From positions 13,597,385-13,661,384 of the forward strand of contig CM067084.1 in assembly GCA_034008185.1 (NCBI GenBank): a stretch of 64,000 bases of DNA. The letters are read 5' to 3'. The translations under genes were made by a program, and so were the position numbers. Under the pieces are notes generated by a model. It was given only the letters and a program-made list of their open reading frames with translations, had not been told where the DNA came from and ran no database searches. Source of the DNA: Gorsachius magnificus (lineage: Eukaryota; Chordata; Aves; Pelecaniformes; Ardeidae). Shown piece after piece: positions 47,831-60,523 of this stretch (the first letter of the stretch is position 1; the number at the start of each line of letters is the position of its first letter).

Positions 47831-50800
47831 ATTTGCTATACGTTGAACAGGCAATCACCACTTGCTACGCCTTATGCCCCGACTACATGCCTTGCTGGAG
47901 GAATAATGGAAATCCTTGTCCAAAAAAGCACAGAACTGAACAGATGGGCAACATAAAAGACAAGATACACTGGGAAACTGTTCCACCAGTAAGAGAAGAA
48001 GAGAGAGAGAAGTGAAGTGACTCACTGTATGTCATGCGGCCAGCTGTGTTAGAGGCTGGAAACAAACTTAGGGTTTCCTGACACCCCCTCCCTTTTTAGG
48101 CAGGAGACAGCGTCAAACCAAAACTCATTTCTGAAAAATAGACTTTGCAGACAGATATCTAACTGACAAGACAGGTCCATACCAAATTATTCAAAGTGGA
48201 TGGGATTGAATGCTTTTTTGAGCTCCTACAAATCTAAAAGGACTTTGTTCTTTAAAGTGAAGTGCTGGGTGAGAGAATTTTTTAAGCTGTACGCCCCCCC
48301 CAGCAAATTAAAGCATTTGATTTGCAAGCATTTGTGGACAGCCAGACTGTAGGAACAGCAACTCCCTTTCCTCAGAGACAATAACCTGAAAGGATGTCGC
48401 AAGGACACCTCTCCACACACACTCATAACAATCCTTAGCATTAACAAGAGTTATATGCATAAGAAGCAGCATATATCTTGCTAAGCATGTCTGAGTGGCA
48501 GATGAACTGATATGAGAGGGCAGAGTATCTTATTTGGAGCTATTAGCTGACTGTCTGGTCAAAATATCTATGTAGAAATGTATGCCCAATTATACATGAA
48601 TTCAACCCTCATTCGCATATCAAGACCACCTACACCTCTACAAAGAACATGGTGCTTAACTTGCCATTTAAAGCATTCGAGTCAACGGGTTTCATAAGAA
48701 AATAGTAGCCTTTACAAAGCAACTTTAAAAATCTCATTTAAGATGTGGGCCACTGTTTTCTGCAATTCTCTAAGGCTCTACCTTCCCCTCTAAACAAGAG
48801 GATGTTTTTTACAGAGAGCAAGCAACTACAGATTGCAAGCTCACTGTAAAACTGTAGCAGGAACAGGAGACAGGTAGTTTTCTCAGGAACGGGGCTGACC
48901 TTGACGAGCAATGTCAAGATAAAAGCTACAGCGCTTGGTCTGCCGCTATGATTTTGCAGAGGTGGGTCACTTCAGTTACGTCCCTCGCTGTAGAAACAGA
49001 CAGCCCTAGCAGAGACGACATACTCTCAGAGGGCTCCCCCCCTTAGCAAAAGGAACCATTAGAAGATGACAAGATACGCACAGAAAACTCTGACATGGAA
49101 GTCGAGGGAAAAACCAGCATGGGCGAGACAAAGAACAAGGGTGCATCGTGTCCTCAGTCCCTCAGCAGTGCCAGTGCCACGGAGAGGGCACCTCCTGCTG
49201 CCGTATACGTGAGGGAAGCAGAAGCCTTGGGAGCAATGGCTGAGCAGCACTGCAGCAGGTCTTGCATTTATAAATTAGGCAGAAGGCGGCCAAACCAACC
49301 TGTTGAGAATCATATAATGCTAGGCATAAGGAGGTCATGTCAGGTCCTCATTAAGGGTATCATTACCCACCTTGATTTCGCACTGCCCCACTTCGGGTCA
49401 GTGCCAAGCGACAATAAAAAAAGGAACAGAATTAGCACAAACGGTTCATTTCTCTTAAGACTGGACAAACAACCTGATTAAAACAAGGGAAAAACATACC
49501 AATCCTGAAAAAGAGCTTCTGCCCAGAACCATCTCCTCTTCCTTTATGCCTCTGATTTTCAAATCAATTTAAAAGAAACTGTACGTACCTCCACAGCAAG
49601 CATACCCATGACCTAGTTACCATTTCCCAAGGGAAATCCCGAGGTCTCTCACAGCATTTTTCTTACTCTTATGCTAGGAAGACTAAAAGACAATTACCGA
49701 GCAGCCAACCCTGAATGTTTAAAAATCGGGAGGCGACTCCCTAAAATCATGGCACTGGCCACCACCTTAGTAACATTAAGTTTTGTGGGTTTCTCCATTT
49801 GCCTATTTTTCAGGTACCAGGTTCAAGCTTTCCTTTGCAAGACAACGTTTCTTTCAAAACACAAAAACTAAGGCTCTCGCATAAGCTGGGGCTCCAGGAT
49901 CTGAGGCCTGCCAAAGAAGACACCAGATATCAATTCCATGCTAAAATCTGACCTGGAAAACATAGATTGTCCCCTGTAGCTCAAAGCACAGTGCTCACTG
50001 ATCAACCCTTCTGAGCCTCAGGAACAGGCAAAAGCCATGTAGGGGTTTTGCACCTAGGTCTCCTCAAATGAAGCCTCGTTGCCTGAGTTCCCAGTATCAA
50101 TGGCCACACATGGAAAAAACAAGTTGGAATCAACAATTTCGCACAGCCTGGTATTGTACTCCTGCTTAGTTTTACTGTGTTGGTAGCAAGAAGATATACA
50201 CCCCTCCTAGCCTTTCCTGTTAAGGTTATTGGGGTAGCAATTTTTAGTTATCTTGAGTGAACATTGGATTTATATGTGCATTTTTCCCCTCTAAGAATGA
50301 AGATGCAGAGGGCACAGCAAGACACATTTTGTTCTGTCAAAGTGGTCTGTAACAGGAAGGGAAAACCTTTACTTTCTGGTATTACAGGGTGCAGCAGGTT
50401 GCAGGCTCAAAGTCAGACAGACTCTTGGTGCCTCCACCCATGCAGGTGCCCCTGCGTGGGTGCAGAGATCCACGCTCTGATCAGAAGGCAGCACTGAAGG
50501 GTGTAAAAGCTGCCGAAGAACCCCATACTTGCAGGCAAGCAGTGATTTCCCTCTGCCTTTAAGGTTGGTATCTTCAAATTTATTGCCCAAACAGGAGTCC
50601 AAAGATGGGCAACACACTAACACCTCCCTCTGGGAGGGGGAAAGCATTTGTTCCAATAGCATGACTGTGTCCGAACTGCAGGTCATCTCCTGTGTGCAGC
50701 TACAGCAGGGAAACCAAATTCCCCATAGGATGCAGTTCCACATGGGTGGCTTACATACTCAGTGATTACTGACAGGCAGCCTAAGACTTTGGTATTTCTT

Positions 50801-50945
50801 CCATATTTTAATTCCTCAAACTTCAGTACTGTAGGATTCAGACCTCAGAAGCCATGAGTTCTGAGGATGGTGTACAATTTATAGCAGGGCTCTGCACCTA
50901 TCCTCTCCCCCTTCTCTTCTGGGTATTTATAGAGGATTTTTGATT

Positions 50946-50963
50946 CCCCCCCCCCCCCTCCCC
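50946..50963. repeat. Poly(C) tract
   Basis: Thirteen C residues, one T, then four C. Such a tract is a likely site of length variation and of sequencing error. Confidence 0.9.
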
Positions 50964-51482
50964 GCAACTGCTTGCAGTTGATACAGGAGAAAGTAGAGGT
51001 CACAGGAAGAGTAAAGACACATAATCTAATTTTCATTTTGGCCATTAATCATGCATGATTTCAGCCAGCCATTTAACAAGGTGGAACTCTAAAGCACTCT
51101 CTCAACCGATGGGTGAAAATTCACTGTAATTCCTGTTGCTGCTCCACTCTCCTGTTGGGGTGAACAGAGCAGCCTCTCCTCCTTACACAGAAAAATGGAA
51201 TCCATGTGTCCAGGAAAACACACACTCACCTGGAAGTTTTCTCAAAAGCTTTTTGCTAAATTTAAAAGCGTCCAGCTAAAGCTGTTGGTGTTTTGTTTGT
51301 GGATGCCTGGGTTTTGGGGGATGGGTGGGGATCAATGCAAGCCCAATAAGAAGCTCTATATTTTAATACAGTTTGATATGAAGTTGTCACTAATGCTACA
51401 CGTTATCCTAACTCACAAATAAGAAAGCTCAGAAGTTCCCTGTGTCTGTACCGCTTATGCGCTCTCTGCTATTTGCTGGTAC

Positions 51483-51511
51483 CCCAGCTAGTCAGGATCC
51501 CAGCTAGTCAG
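51483..51511. repeat. 13-bp direct duplication
   Basis: CCCAGCTAGTCAG occurs at 51483-51495 and 51499-51511, separated by GAT. The two copies are identical, which suggests a recent local duplication. Confidence 0.88.
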
Positions 51512-53404
51512 TCCCCACCATCTCCTCTTTCCTAAAGTGAGACGATTCTACAAATGAAAAAGATGTGCAGTCATCATAGATAAGGTCAAGGAGATTGAAG
51601 GCATCAGGCCTTGGACATTCACAGATGAGGCAGGAAAAGGCGGCATCTTTGTCAGCTGGGGTTTAATGAGTACGACAATATTCCTCACCTTGGAAGATGA
51701 TGTCTCGTCCTCAGCTCATTTATCTATCTCATCTTTGTTTAATTCTTTGCAAAAATTACCTAGTGGGTGGAGGGGAAGAAACCTCTCTATGGTTTAAGAA
51801 TGGTCCAAAGCAGCTGTATTGGGCTGAGGAACCCCAGAGGGGCCATAGCAAGGCATACTTCTTCACAGTAATCATCTCTCTGCTCAGCTAGGGGAGAACT
51901 GACTCCCACTCCTCATCAGTGTGGAGAACCAGCAACTCCATACTCAAGAAAGCTTCAGTATTTTATAAGGTTTCTCTGTCAGCTGCGCACGCCTCAGTCT
52001 CCCCTCCACTCACCACGCTTTTGTCAGACAGAGGAACAGAGCAAAGGCTTATGCTGGGCTGAGAGGCAAGAGGCCCAAGGACATTCATACCTCCCTGACT
52101 AACCTAAAGGGGAACAAAGGGGCCTTCCAATCCAAAAAGGAGATATTGCCTGAGAAATGCTCTCTTTCACAAGACACTCAAGGGCATCATTCAGCAGAAA
52201 GTAACATTTAGCAGTGGGTTCCTTCATCCTTTCAAGGTTTCAAAGAAACAGTGGGATCTATAAAGAAAGAGGAGTGAATATGCGCAGAAGTAGGATAAGA
52301 TTTGAGCATGTCAAAGACTGAGTTGCTGACAAACACTTGATCTATTTTGGAGGGATCCTGAGCAGTTCTGCTCTGTGGTGGACAATGCATTTTCCAAGAC
52401 AGCATTGCCACTCAGGAGCTTCCTTTCTCATCTGTTCTAGGGAAAACAACTGTGTTCTGCAGCGGGCTGCCCATCTTTCTCTAAAGAATTACCTCCTCAT
52501 TTCCAGGGGTATCTAGGTTTCTCTAGTAAGACCACTGATTTAAGCCAAAGTGCTACAATTCCTAGGCCCCGTCTTTAAGTCCCCAGAACTATGGGGATTT
52601 CCCATATACCAGTGTGGCATCGAGTCCTGACACAGGCTATGGAGAGATGGTGTGGGGAGCAAAAGCCGCTTTAGCACAACTCTGATAGAAACAAGGTGAC
52701 AAATAGGTGAAATGAAATATTTATCACTCTTTCTTTTCATATCCTGAATCTGGGTCTGATAATCTTAGGGGCTAACAGCCACGGGCTATGAAACCAGGAA
52801 TATGGGAAGGGTAGCAGGAATTATGCTGATCTTTCAGTGCTTCTGATGAGATTGACTCATGAGAGAAAAACTCTTGGGAAGATGCATGGGCATTCTTGTC
52901 AGAGCAAAATAATAAAGATGCAGATAGAAATTTTTTTTTTTTAGAAATGAGAATTGGAGATCCAACTTGCACTCGCTTTCTGTGGGATTTGGGGGCATCA
53001 CTGCCCCTTTGAAAACTTCCCTTTGCACATGAAGAACAGTCAGGTGAAGAGATACCACACCTACAGCCGAGAGTACGGAACAAGAACAGATGTACTGGCT
53101 CAGTTCTTCTGACTCTATTAAATTCTTTTTTAGCACTCCAAGCAGAAATACCATAAAGTTCAGGAAAGACCTTCTTTGACATGAGTATGGATAAACAACG
53201 GCAAGTAATAATTAAAAGAGCTTTCACAGTGCCATTACTGAGCAAGCCATTCGTATTACAACTTTGTCAGGTGCTGAGCCAAACAGAGTTTCACAAGGCA
53301 AAAAGTGCAAGGTGAGTATTAGGTAGTGTTTTCTGTTCATGTGCTTGATCCAAAAGTAGCAGCACAGAGTGAAAATCTTGGCTGTTGGGTCTGATTTTTG
53401 CTAC

Positions 53405-53418
53405 GTGTGTGTGTGTGT
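53405..53418. repeat. (TG)7 microsatellite
   Basis: A short uninterrupted dinucleotide run. It is near the lower limit of length at which slippage becomes common. Confidence 0.85.
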
Positions 53419-55735
53419 TTAGTAAATTACATATTGCAAGCAACCCCTGGGTGTGCAACCCCATCTCTGCTAATAGACTTTTATATTCTGACAGGGATGC
53501 TCAACAGCATGAAATAACCCTCTTCAATTTACAAAAGAAGTTCCCAATCTCCGAGTTTGAAATTATTAGTGATCCATCACTTGCAGCAAAAACCAATGGA
53601 GCTACTCTGTTAACAGGCTGGATTTTAAATATTCACAGTGGCTGTTTGCCTGTGTGTGCAGAAATGACTAACTGCACGCTGGCTTCCAGGGACACTGACA
53701 AAACCAAGAGGGGATTGTATAAGTGGACTATTTCCTAGTGAAGTATTTTAATGAGTTTCATCTTTTCCCCCATCATGCATTATTCTAAAGAGGAGAATGT
53801 ACCTCTGCTTGCGGGGGTGGTGGTGGGGAAAGCAGCAGATGATGTGACAGGAAAGCAGAGACAGATATGCACAGAGGCCAATTTAAAAAAAAATATTTTT
53901 TTAATAATATCACCGTTTGAATGCCAAATGCAAAGAGAAACAACAGTAAATACCCAAGCTTGTTTCTAAAAGAAGGAATAAGACCCAAATTCCTTCAAAA
54001 AGCTGGTATTAAAACATCTGGTGTGTGCCTTTTAAATAAATAAAGTAGTTCAATTTTGGAGTGACTGAGATACTCTAACTTTGTCATAATCTTAGTTTTG
54101 TACTTGGATCCAGATACTATGATAACAAGCTCATTAGAAATCATTTGATATGGAACAGGAAAAAAAATAGGACAGATCCCCATTCCTAAGTAATAATCAT
54201 CCAATACAAAACATGTGTATATGCTTTTAAGAACAACGACAAATTCTTCAAATCCTTGTCTACCTTCTGCAACTGAGCCAGCAGATTTCCTTCCAAAATA
54301 AGCCTGAAAACACCTTTTAAAAAAAATCATATGCTGCTTTTAGACTGAGATTTGTGCTTTTCTCCTATACCCAAATTCTTCCTTCGTGGGAAAATAAAAG
54401 TAAATATAAAAATAAATGTTATGAGTATGCTCAAAATGTCTCAGTGCTGATCATCTTTTCTGTTGACGCTCATTATAACAGGGATCATTTTGTCATTTTA
54501 AAAATCAAGCCTAACTGAATGCTGCTAAGACATCCAAAACTGCACCAAAAAATGATGGTCCTACCCTGTTAATTTCTGTTTCTGTTTTCCAAGAATTGCT
54601 GTCAATAATTAGTATTGTGTATTGGAAGATGTGGTCTACTTACTTTCAGAAAATAACCATAAGGTTATATATTTAAAGAACAGAAGAAAGAGGGGGCAAT
54701 CACAAGCAGTAGGGCAGAGAGTGGTGGGCTTGGGTGAGGTAGAGGCAGTTTGCTAGAGAATGAAAAAATTCTTGGTTTTCATGACTGTCTGAGTGCAACT
54801 TTTTTTTTCTTAACAAGGGCACAGCATTTATGTAACAAGGGATTCACTCACTCGATGCCAAGCCCTGCCTGGGTGCTATTGGGAAGTGAAAGAATTACAT
54901 CACGTGCACTCCCCTTTCCCTTTGGAAGAAAAACGTGCCTTTTCAGATGGTCAAGCACAGCGCAATGGCCCCACAAAACTCCTCAACGGAGTCACGCTGG
55001 CGCGGGTGCCAGGAGTGCAGCTCAGGGCTCCAGCCCCACTGGCCGGAGGATCACCTGTGCTGGGACTCGCGGGAACTGCGGCTCCACTAATGAGCTTTGA
55101 GACCTGGGTGCATCATTAAAGGACGTTAAACTTCCATGTGTGGAGGTGGCTCTTGTACAAGCCCAAGGCTTAGGGAGGTAGGTAACTTCCTGGGGTCCCC
55201 ATGTGAAAAAACCCTGAAAACGTCCCTTGGGTACCAACTGCTGTGACCTCTGTCCCAGTCATTTATTGTGCCCAGCTCTGGGTATCAGTACTTATTCCCC
55301 GTCACACAGCTTTTAAGCAGCATATGACCTGTCTCTGCAGTAGTAGACATTAACTTCTCCAAACTAATGATCAGAAACAGTATACACCACATCCAAGAAT
55401 CCATGTAAACAGCAAAGCTTTACTAAACATACTCTGTTCCCTGGTCAAGCTACATGGGTCTGATTTTCCTGCACAGGATGCAGTAGGATCTTGCTGCTAC
55501 CAAGCCTGCAAGCCCCTAATACAACATGACTATGGACTGGACTGCCCTGTTTCCAGAGCTAACACAAGCTCCAAATGCTAATTCTCTGCTAAGCCAAAGC
55601 ATGGGGCTTTGATTTCCTAACCTCAGGATGTTATCTGGCTCCAGTATAAGATTACCATTAGCTCTGTATGTCTGTCCTTACAGCAGGGTCACTCTCATGC
55701 CATATGCCATTTGGACAACCTTTATTCTTTCTAGA

Positions 55736-55749
55736 TTTTTTTTTTTTTT
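55736..55749. repeat. T14 homopolymer
   Basis: A run of 14 T followed by C and AAAATCACAG. No adjacent transposon body was recognised. Confidence 0.9.
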
Positions 55750-55847
55750 CAAAATCACAGTGTTCATCTGGAAGAGCCTGGATTCCCTTGGCTTTCAAAA
55801 TCTGCTTTGCATTGCTAATGTATGGGGCTGTAGGCAAAGTTGCATTA

Positions 55848-55884
55848 GAGAGACAGAGAAAGACAGAGAAAGACAGAGAGAGAT
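55848..55884. repeat. GACAGAGA-type simple repeat
   Basis: The stretch repeats GACAGAGAAA-like units about three times before decaying into GAGAGAG. It is a purine-rich microsatellite on the plus strand. Confidence 0.85.
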
Positions 55885-56371
55885 ACTAAAAACCTGTTAA
55901 GATACAAAATGTCTTCAGGGTGCTCTTCTCTTAAATATTAACAAAAAACCAGAGAAGGTTTACTCAATTTCCATTTACCAAACAAAAGACCCAGTTCTTT
56001 TCTAAAATGGCTTCTGCATAACTTTGTTAACTTCCATGAATATTCCTGACTTGCACCAGTGTAACTGGAGAGAGTCCAACCTAGAAAGAGCAGGTCAGGC
56101 TCTGCATGGAAGTCATAAGCAGGGTGGGGAGTCATCACAGCATCAGTACACACAAGGTATCTTGATCGTTTGACACAGCAGGAGAAACCTCCCACAAAAT
56201 TCATGGACAATTAATTCTCCCTCTCCCCCCTCCGGTACTGTGGTAAGAGAAAGGGTCATCAGTCTCCAGATTGTCACTCTCTCAGTAGAACAACAAAAGA
56301 AAGAAATCAGGGAATCTGGAGGGAGAATTGAAATGGCTGTTCCAAGATCGATGGCCAGCCTTTGGGACATT

Positions 56372-56430
56372 AAGAGGATTTTATACTCATATAGTACCTT
56401 TCATCCCAAAGGAACTCAAACACCTTTCTA
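56372..56430 (+). mobile_element. Probable L3/CR1-type 3' end fossil
   Basis: CATATAGTACCTTTCATCCC (56390-56409) is followed by AAAGGAACTCAAACACCTTTCTAAA. This fits a widespread amniote repeat word, TATAGCACCTTTCATCCxAAGGATCTCAAAGCACTTTACAAA, found in L3-like LINE 3' ends and SINEs that share them. Similarity fades after 56430; a looser match may run to about 56560. The match is by eye from memory. Confidence 0.5.
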
Positions 56431-57719
56431 AATGATATACTGATCTCACATGAGGACTACATCCATTGAAAGGAAGCAGAAAAAACCATGTCCATGCAGG
56501 TGACAGCGTGACAGTGAGGGGCAGGCACAGTTCTGCAAGAAGCGCAGAAGAGCACCTACAGGAGATTTGGGTCTCTGTCCCAGGGGTTCAACAAGTCTGG
56601 GCCCAACTGTGTAACCACAGACTTGTGAATCCCAGGAAAAGAGATGGGATGTCTTCTCTACCATGGGGGACTTGCTGAAGCAGTCAGTGAGGGCTGATAG
56701 CGTTCCTCCCCATGTCTGGACAAGCAACCCAAGCCAAGCAGCTCATCAGGCACTGCTTGACCCCCACGTCGACAGCACAGTGCTAGAACCTGAAGCAGAA
56801 CAGCATCTCCAGTGCTCCGTAACACCCCTCCCTGTATTCCCATTCCCCCTTTCACTGGACATATGGCTGAGAGAAGTCACTATGCTTTATAGGGAGAAGT
56901 GAATGAAGAGAAAGTCTTTCTGGTTGACAAAAAGGAAGAAAGGAAAAAACTGTGAAGGCAAGAGTGAAAGAAGAACAGACACAGATTACAAGGGGGTGCA
57001 GGGAGGAAGAAGATGACCAAACCATAGGGAAGCCACCAGAAAAGGAAAGAGAAAAGACAGTTATGGCTTGCTTCAGTAGGGAAGAACATCAAGTCAAACC
57101 ACATATATAAGAAGCAAACGGAAACACTCCACAGCCATTCATAAACATAAGCAAAACCAGCAGAATTGTACTAAAGTTACAAGGGAGATCCAGGGCACGT
57201 TCCTGTTGTAGATTGAAGACAACAGGACTTTTTCTAGCAGCTTAAGAACGAGCAAGTCACGGCACAGTTTGGACTCAAGATGAAGACACCAAAGAAAAGA
57301 ATCCATCTCCCATTGAAAACCGCCATGGTTCCCTGCTTCACTTCCACACCTCATCTTCCACTGCATTGCCAATGAAAAAGTTCAGCATGGCCTGAGGATA
57401 AAAGAGCAGCACCAGATGCATCCCTACCAGGGCATCCAGTGGAATTAAGGTGCTCCCGCAGCCCTGACTCAAACCGGTCAAGCTCAAAAGTGTCATTGGA
57501 GAGCTTGTGCAAACACAGTTTTCAAGCAAATTCAGTTACACTCGGAGGCAAAGATACAGCACATATAATCCCACCTGGGGTAAGTCTTCAGCTAAGCATC
57601 AGATGCTTGAAACCAATCTTAACAGTTCGTCTTCCTGTGCCTCCTGTATTTCCCTATCCCCTCCCAGCCTGGGGCATCCGTGAGCTTGTCCATGCCAGGA
57701 CGGTAAGATACAAATGACA

Positions 57720-58060
57720 GAGGAAGAGACTACAGGTTGACCTCATTGACAGATAAAATCCATTATGCATGATTAAAACTTAACAAAATGCAATCACATT
57801 AAAAATTACTATCATGAAGTGCACCATGATTTACTGACTAAATGAATGAGAAATTTATCTGAATAAAATAGTCCTAGCCCTACTGCATTGGCAATGCATG
57901 ATAAATTGCTGATTGTGAGAAGATCATTGCTTGCTGTTGGATGATATACATACATTGATTTTTCCTAACAACACTAATTAGCATAATGGCATCTCCACAT
58001 ATATTACATAAAGTTTCCTCTTAGCAAGCAAAAATTATTTCAAGCCTTCAGGTCCCAAAC
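57720..58060. promoter_or_regulatory. Candidate conserved non-coding element, POU/homeodomain-rich
   Basis: This AT-rich, non-repetitive sequence has TGACAG (57748-57753), CATTATGCATGATTAA (57761-57776), a near-perfect palindrome TGCATTG-g-CAATGCA (57884-57898) and CTAATTAGCATAATGG (57974-57989). TGATTGTGAG and TTAGCAAGC words also occur. The clustering of TAAT and ATGCAT-type words is the strongest in the window. There is no open frame of note. Regulatory function is inference. Confidence 0.38.
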
Positions 58061-60496
58061 TGCAAAGAATAAAGATGGAAAGGAAGGATTTACAAACTGC
58101 CTCCTTGTCCTTTATTATGCAGATCAAAGGTCCAACCCACTGGATCTTACTTAATCTTGAAGAAATGAGAACAACATTCAAGAAAGTGCAGGCATTGTGC
58201 AATTAAGCTGTGATCACAGTGGGTTGTTTTTTGCATAGTGGTGATCTAATTTTGTGAGGCCAAAAAAAGCCTTTGAGAAAGAAAAATCTAATCCTAAAGA
58301 ACTAGAAAAAAAAATTTCTTCAATTTCATTAAGGCGCACCAGGGTAGACCGTGCAATCCTTACATAAGTGCTCCTTATTGACTAGTGCTAGTGTAGGTGA
58401 GAAAGCACTAAGTTGAAAAGGCAAAGCACAGTCTATTAATAGGAAAATAAAAGTGGTGGAATAGGTGAGGAAAATGGAGGAGAGAGACACCACATGATTC
58501 TCAATTAATTGAAAATCAATCACAATAACCCACTTTTTTTTTTTGAAAAATCTGAGAGGTTGATAAAAGACCACCTTAAAACAAAACAGTGCCCTGCCAT
58601 TCAGTGTCTTCAGCAGTACATAGATTTCAGACTTAAATCATGAGGATTTTACAAGAGTCCATGCTTCTTCCAGAGGAACGTGCTTCTCAAGAACATGAGT
58701 AAACCAGCTCATTAACCTTCATTAACGTTTCAGGATTTTTTGCACAGTGCGCTGTATCTAGAGCAGAGGACCCAAGCGGAAGCAGGGGAAAGCAGACACC
58801 TAAGCTGCCTTTGGTGAAAGCAGGAATGCCGGAGTGCACCCAGGGGAGCACCCAGCCTGCGCTGGCCACCCTACAACTGCTGTTCACTATAGCAGTCACA
58901 ACGCTGGGAGCTCTGCTGAGGTTACAGCCCTGACTTTTCCACTCTGCTTCAACCTGCATTGCACAGGGCCAAAGTGTGTGAACGCTCTCCGACGCGAGGC
59001 TGCGCGGGCTGGCTGGAAGGCAGAGCAGGTAAGCAGGATGCTCGGGACAGGTGAGTGGAAAATAAGCCATAAGAGGGTTGGCTTCCCCTGCCCAGCTGCA
59101 GTGGGAAACATCCCGGTCAGGGCAACACATACACGGGTGTACACGGCCGCACGCACACGGAGATGGGCTCAGAAGAGTCGGGGATGCAGGCAGTGCAACT
59201 TTTACTCTAAGAGAGTAGAGCTCAGAGGCCCTGCTCTTTCCGCAAGCTGCTTTCTTCTGAAGGGCCATACCGATACCCTGAAGGGCTGTACGGGTACCCT
59301 CGTGCTTGATGGCAGTTTTTAACCCTCCCCAACCTCCAGTCATTGCCACCACTGTATTGTGACTAACTGGAGCCTTTTCCACTGCTTCATTAGCATCAAA
59401 ATCATAGGCTGGCAGTGCACCTGGCATGCCGGCCATCCCTAGCCAAAACAGCCTCCCTCAAGCTGTGAGTGCATCTGCAGGTGACACCTGTGTGTCCCTT
59501 TCAGCAGGGCCCTTGGAAAACAGCCCACCCTTTATGTAACTAGAGTCAAGGATTATTTTTTTTTTTTTTGTAGCAGTTTTCGCTCTTATCTGCGGCCCGG
59601 GAAGGACGGAGGATGTAATCCCCGTGCCGCCTGCAAACCAGGTGCAGGAACCGGGCAAGTGCAAACAGAAACTTCCGCAGCAGCACAGCCGGTGGCTGTT
59701 CTCGTGTCACGGTGCAAAATCTCTGACATCTCAACTGAAACTCAGAGCTTCATCTGCTTCAGACACACAAGCGTTCTGGTACTGTCCCATACATTTTCCC
59801 CACCGTGCTCTCTTTTACTGCATAGGGTAAAGTTGGTGGATGTGAGCGGGTGCTTGGTGAAGGCACTGGTACCTCCCAAAACCACAGAAATATTTCTTTT
59901 TGATCCTGGACTAGCAACCCCCATGTGGTAAGATGAACGAGGTAAATACCGCCTCAGAGCAACCGCATACGTTAAATTTTACTGTGCATCCGTGTACATT
60001 GTGTAGTTTGTGACGTACGTAGCAACTATTCCAGAAATGTTTTAAAAGGCTTGAAATATTTTTGTTCTATGCACCTCTGTGGGAACAGTGAAGCTGTCTT
60101 CAAATGATGAGACCAGTTTCGCACAAAGGGCAAGAGAAGGTATCATTAATACAGCTTAAAAGTCACCCCCCAAAATCACTTAAAATTGGTTCTCCGTCTT
60201 TAAGAGTGCAAGGGCTTGTAAGACTAATTTACTGCCTTCTACTGCCAGAGCCAAATCCTCAAGGTCTGGGAAACTACATGTCACTGGCAATTTAACAACA
60301 GAAAACTCCTACTTTTTAAAGTTTTGGTTTAGCCATCTGTGATAAGGGTACGCTACAAACAAGCATAGTCCAGTGAAGCTGCTCCATAGTTTGGAACATT
60401 AAAGTCCTGGTTGAGATGAATAGTGGGCAGACTGAAGGTGGAGTGGCCCCATTTATCACATGGATGGTGCCACCACATTAGTGAGATCATAGCCAA
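58061..60496. other. Non-coding sequence with one unusually long open frame
   Basis: The minus strand is open from 59436 to 58687 (249 codons), the longest frame in the window. The plus strand is open from 58834 to 59322 in the same place. No domain, signal peptide or splice context was recognised. T14 lies at 59556-59569. The rest is filler. Confidence 0.5.
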
Positions 60497-60523
60497 GATC
60501 CCCCGGTCCTTCATCGGGGGATC
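60497..60523. other. Perfect hairpin, 9-bp stem
   Basis: GATCCCCCG (60497-60505) and CGGGGGATC (60515-60523) are exact inverse complements around a 9-base loop. Six of nine pairs are G-C. It is too short on its own for a microRNA precursor and has no adjacent T-run to suggest a Pol III terminator. Confidence 0.85.

Larger units (their letters stand above)
47831..55735. other. Single-copy non-coding sequence with short simple repeats
   Basis: No supported gene or transposon. A C13 run lies at 50946-50958 followed by TCCCC, a 13-bp duplication at 51483-51511, T12 near 52930, (TG)7 at 53405-53418, and A/T-rich DNA at 53883-53905 and 54380-54420. The largest frame, 157 codons on minus (53245-52772), has no recognisable domain. 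Confidence 0.55.

Noticed and set aside
52772..53245. 157-codon minus-strand frame
   Set aside because: The translation has no domain and includes a lysine run from a T-tract in the DNA. Composition is that of random AT-balanced sequence.
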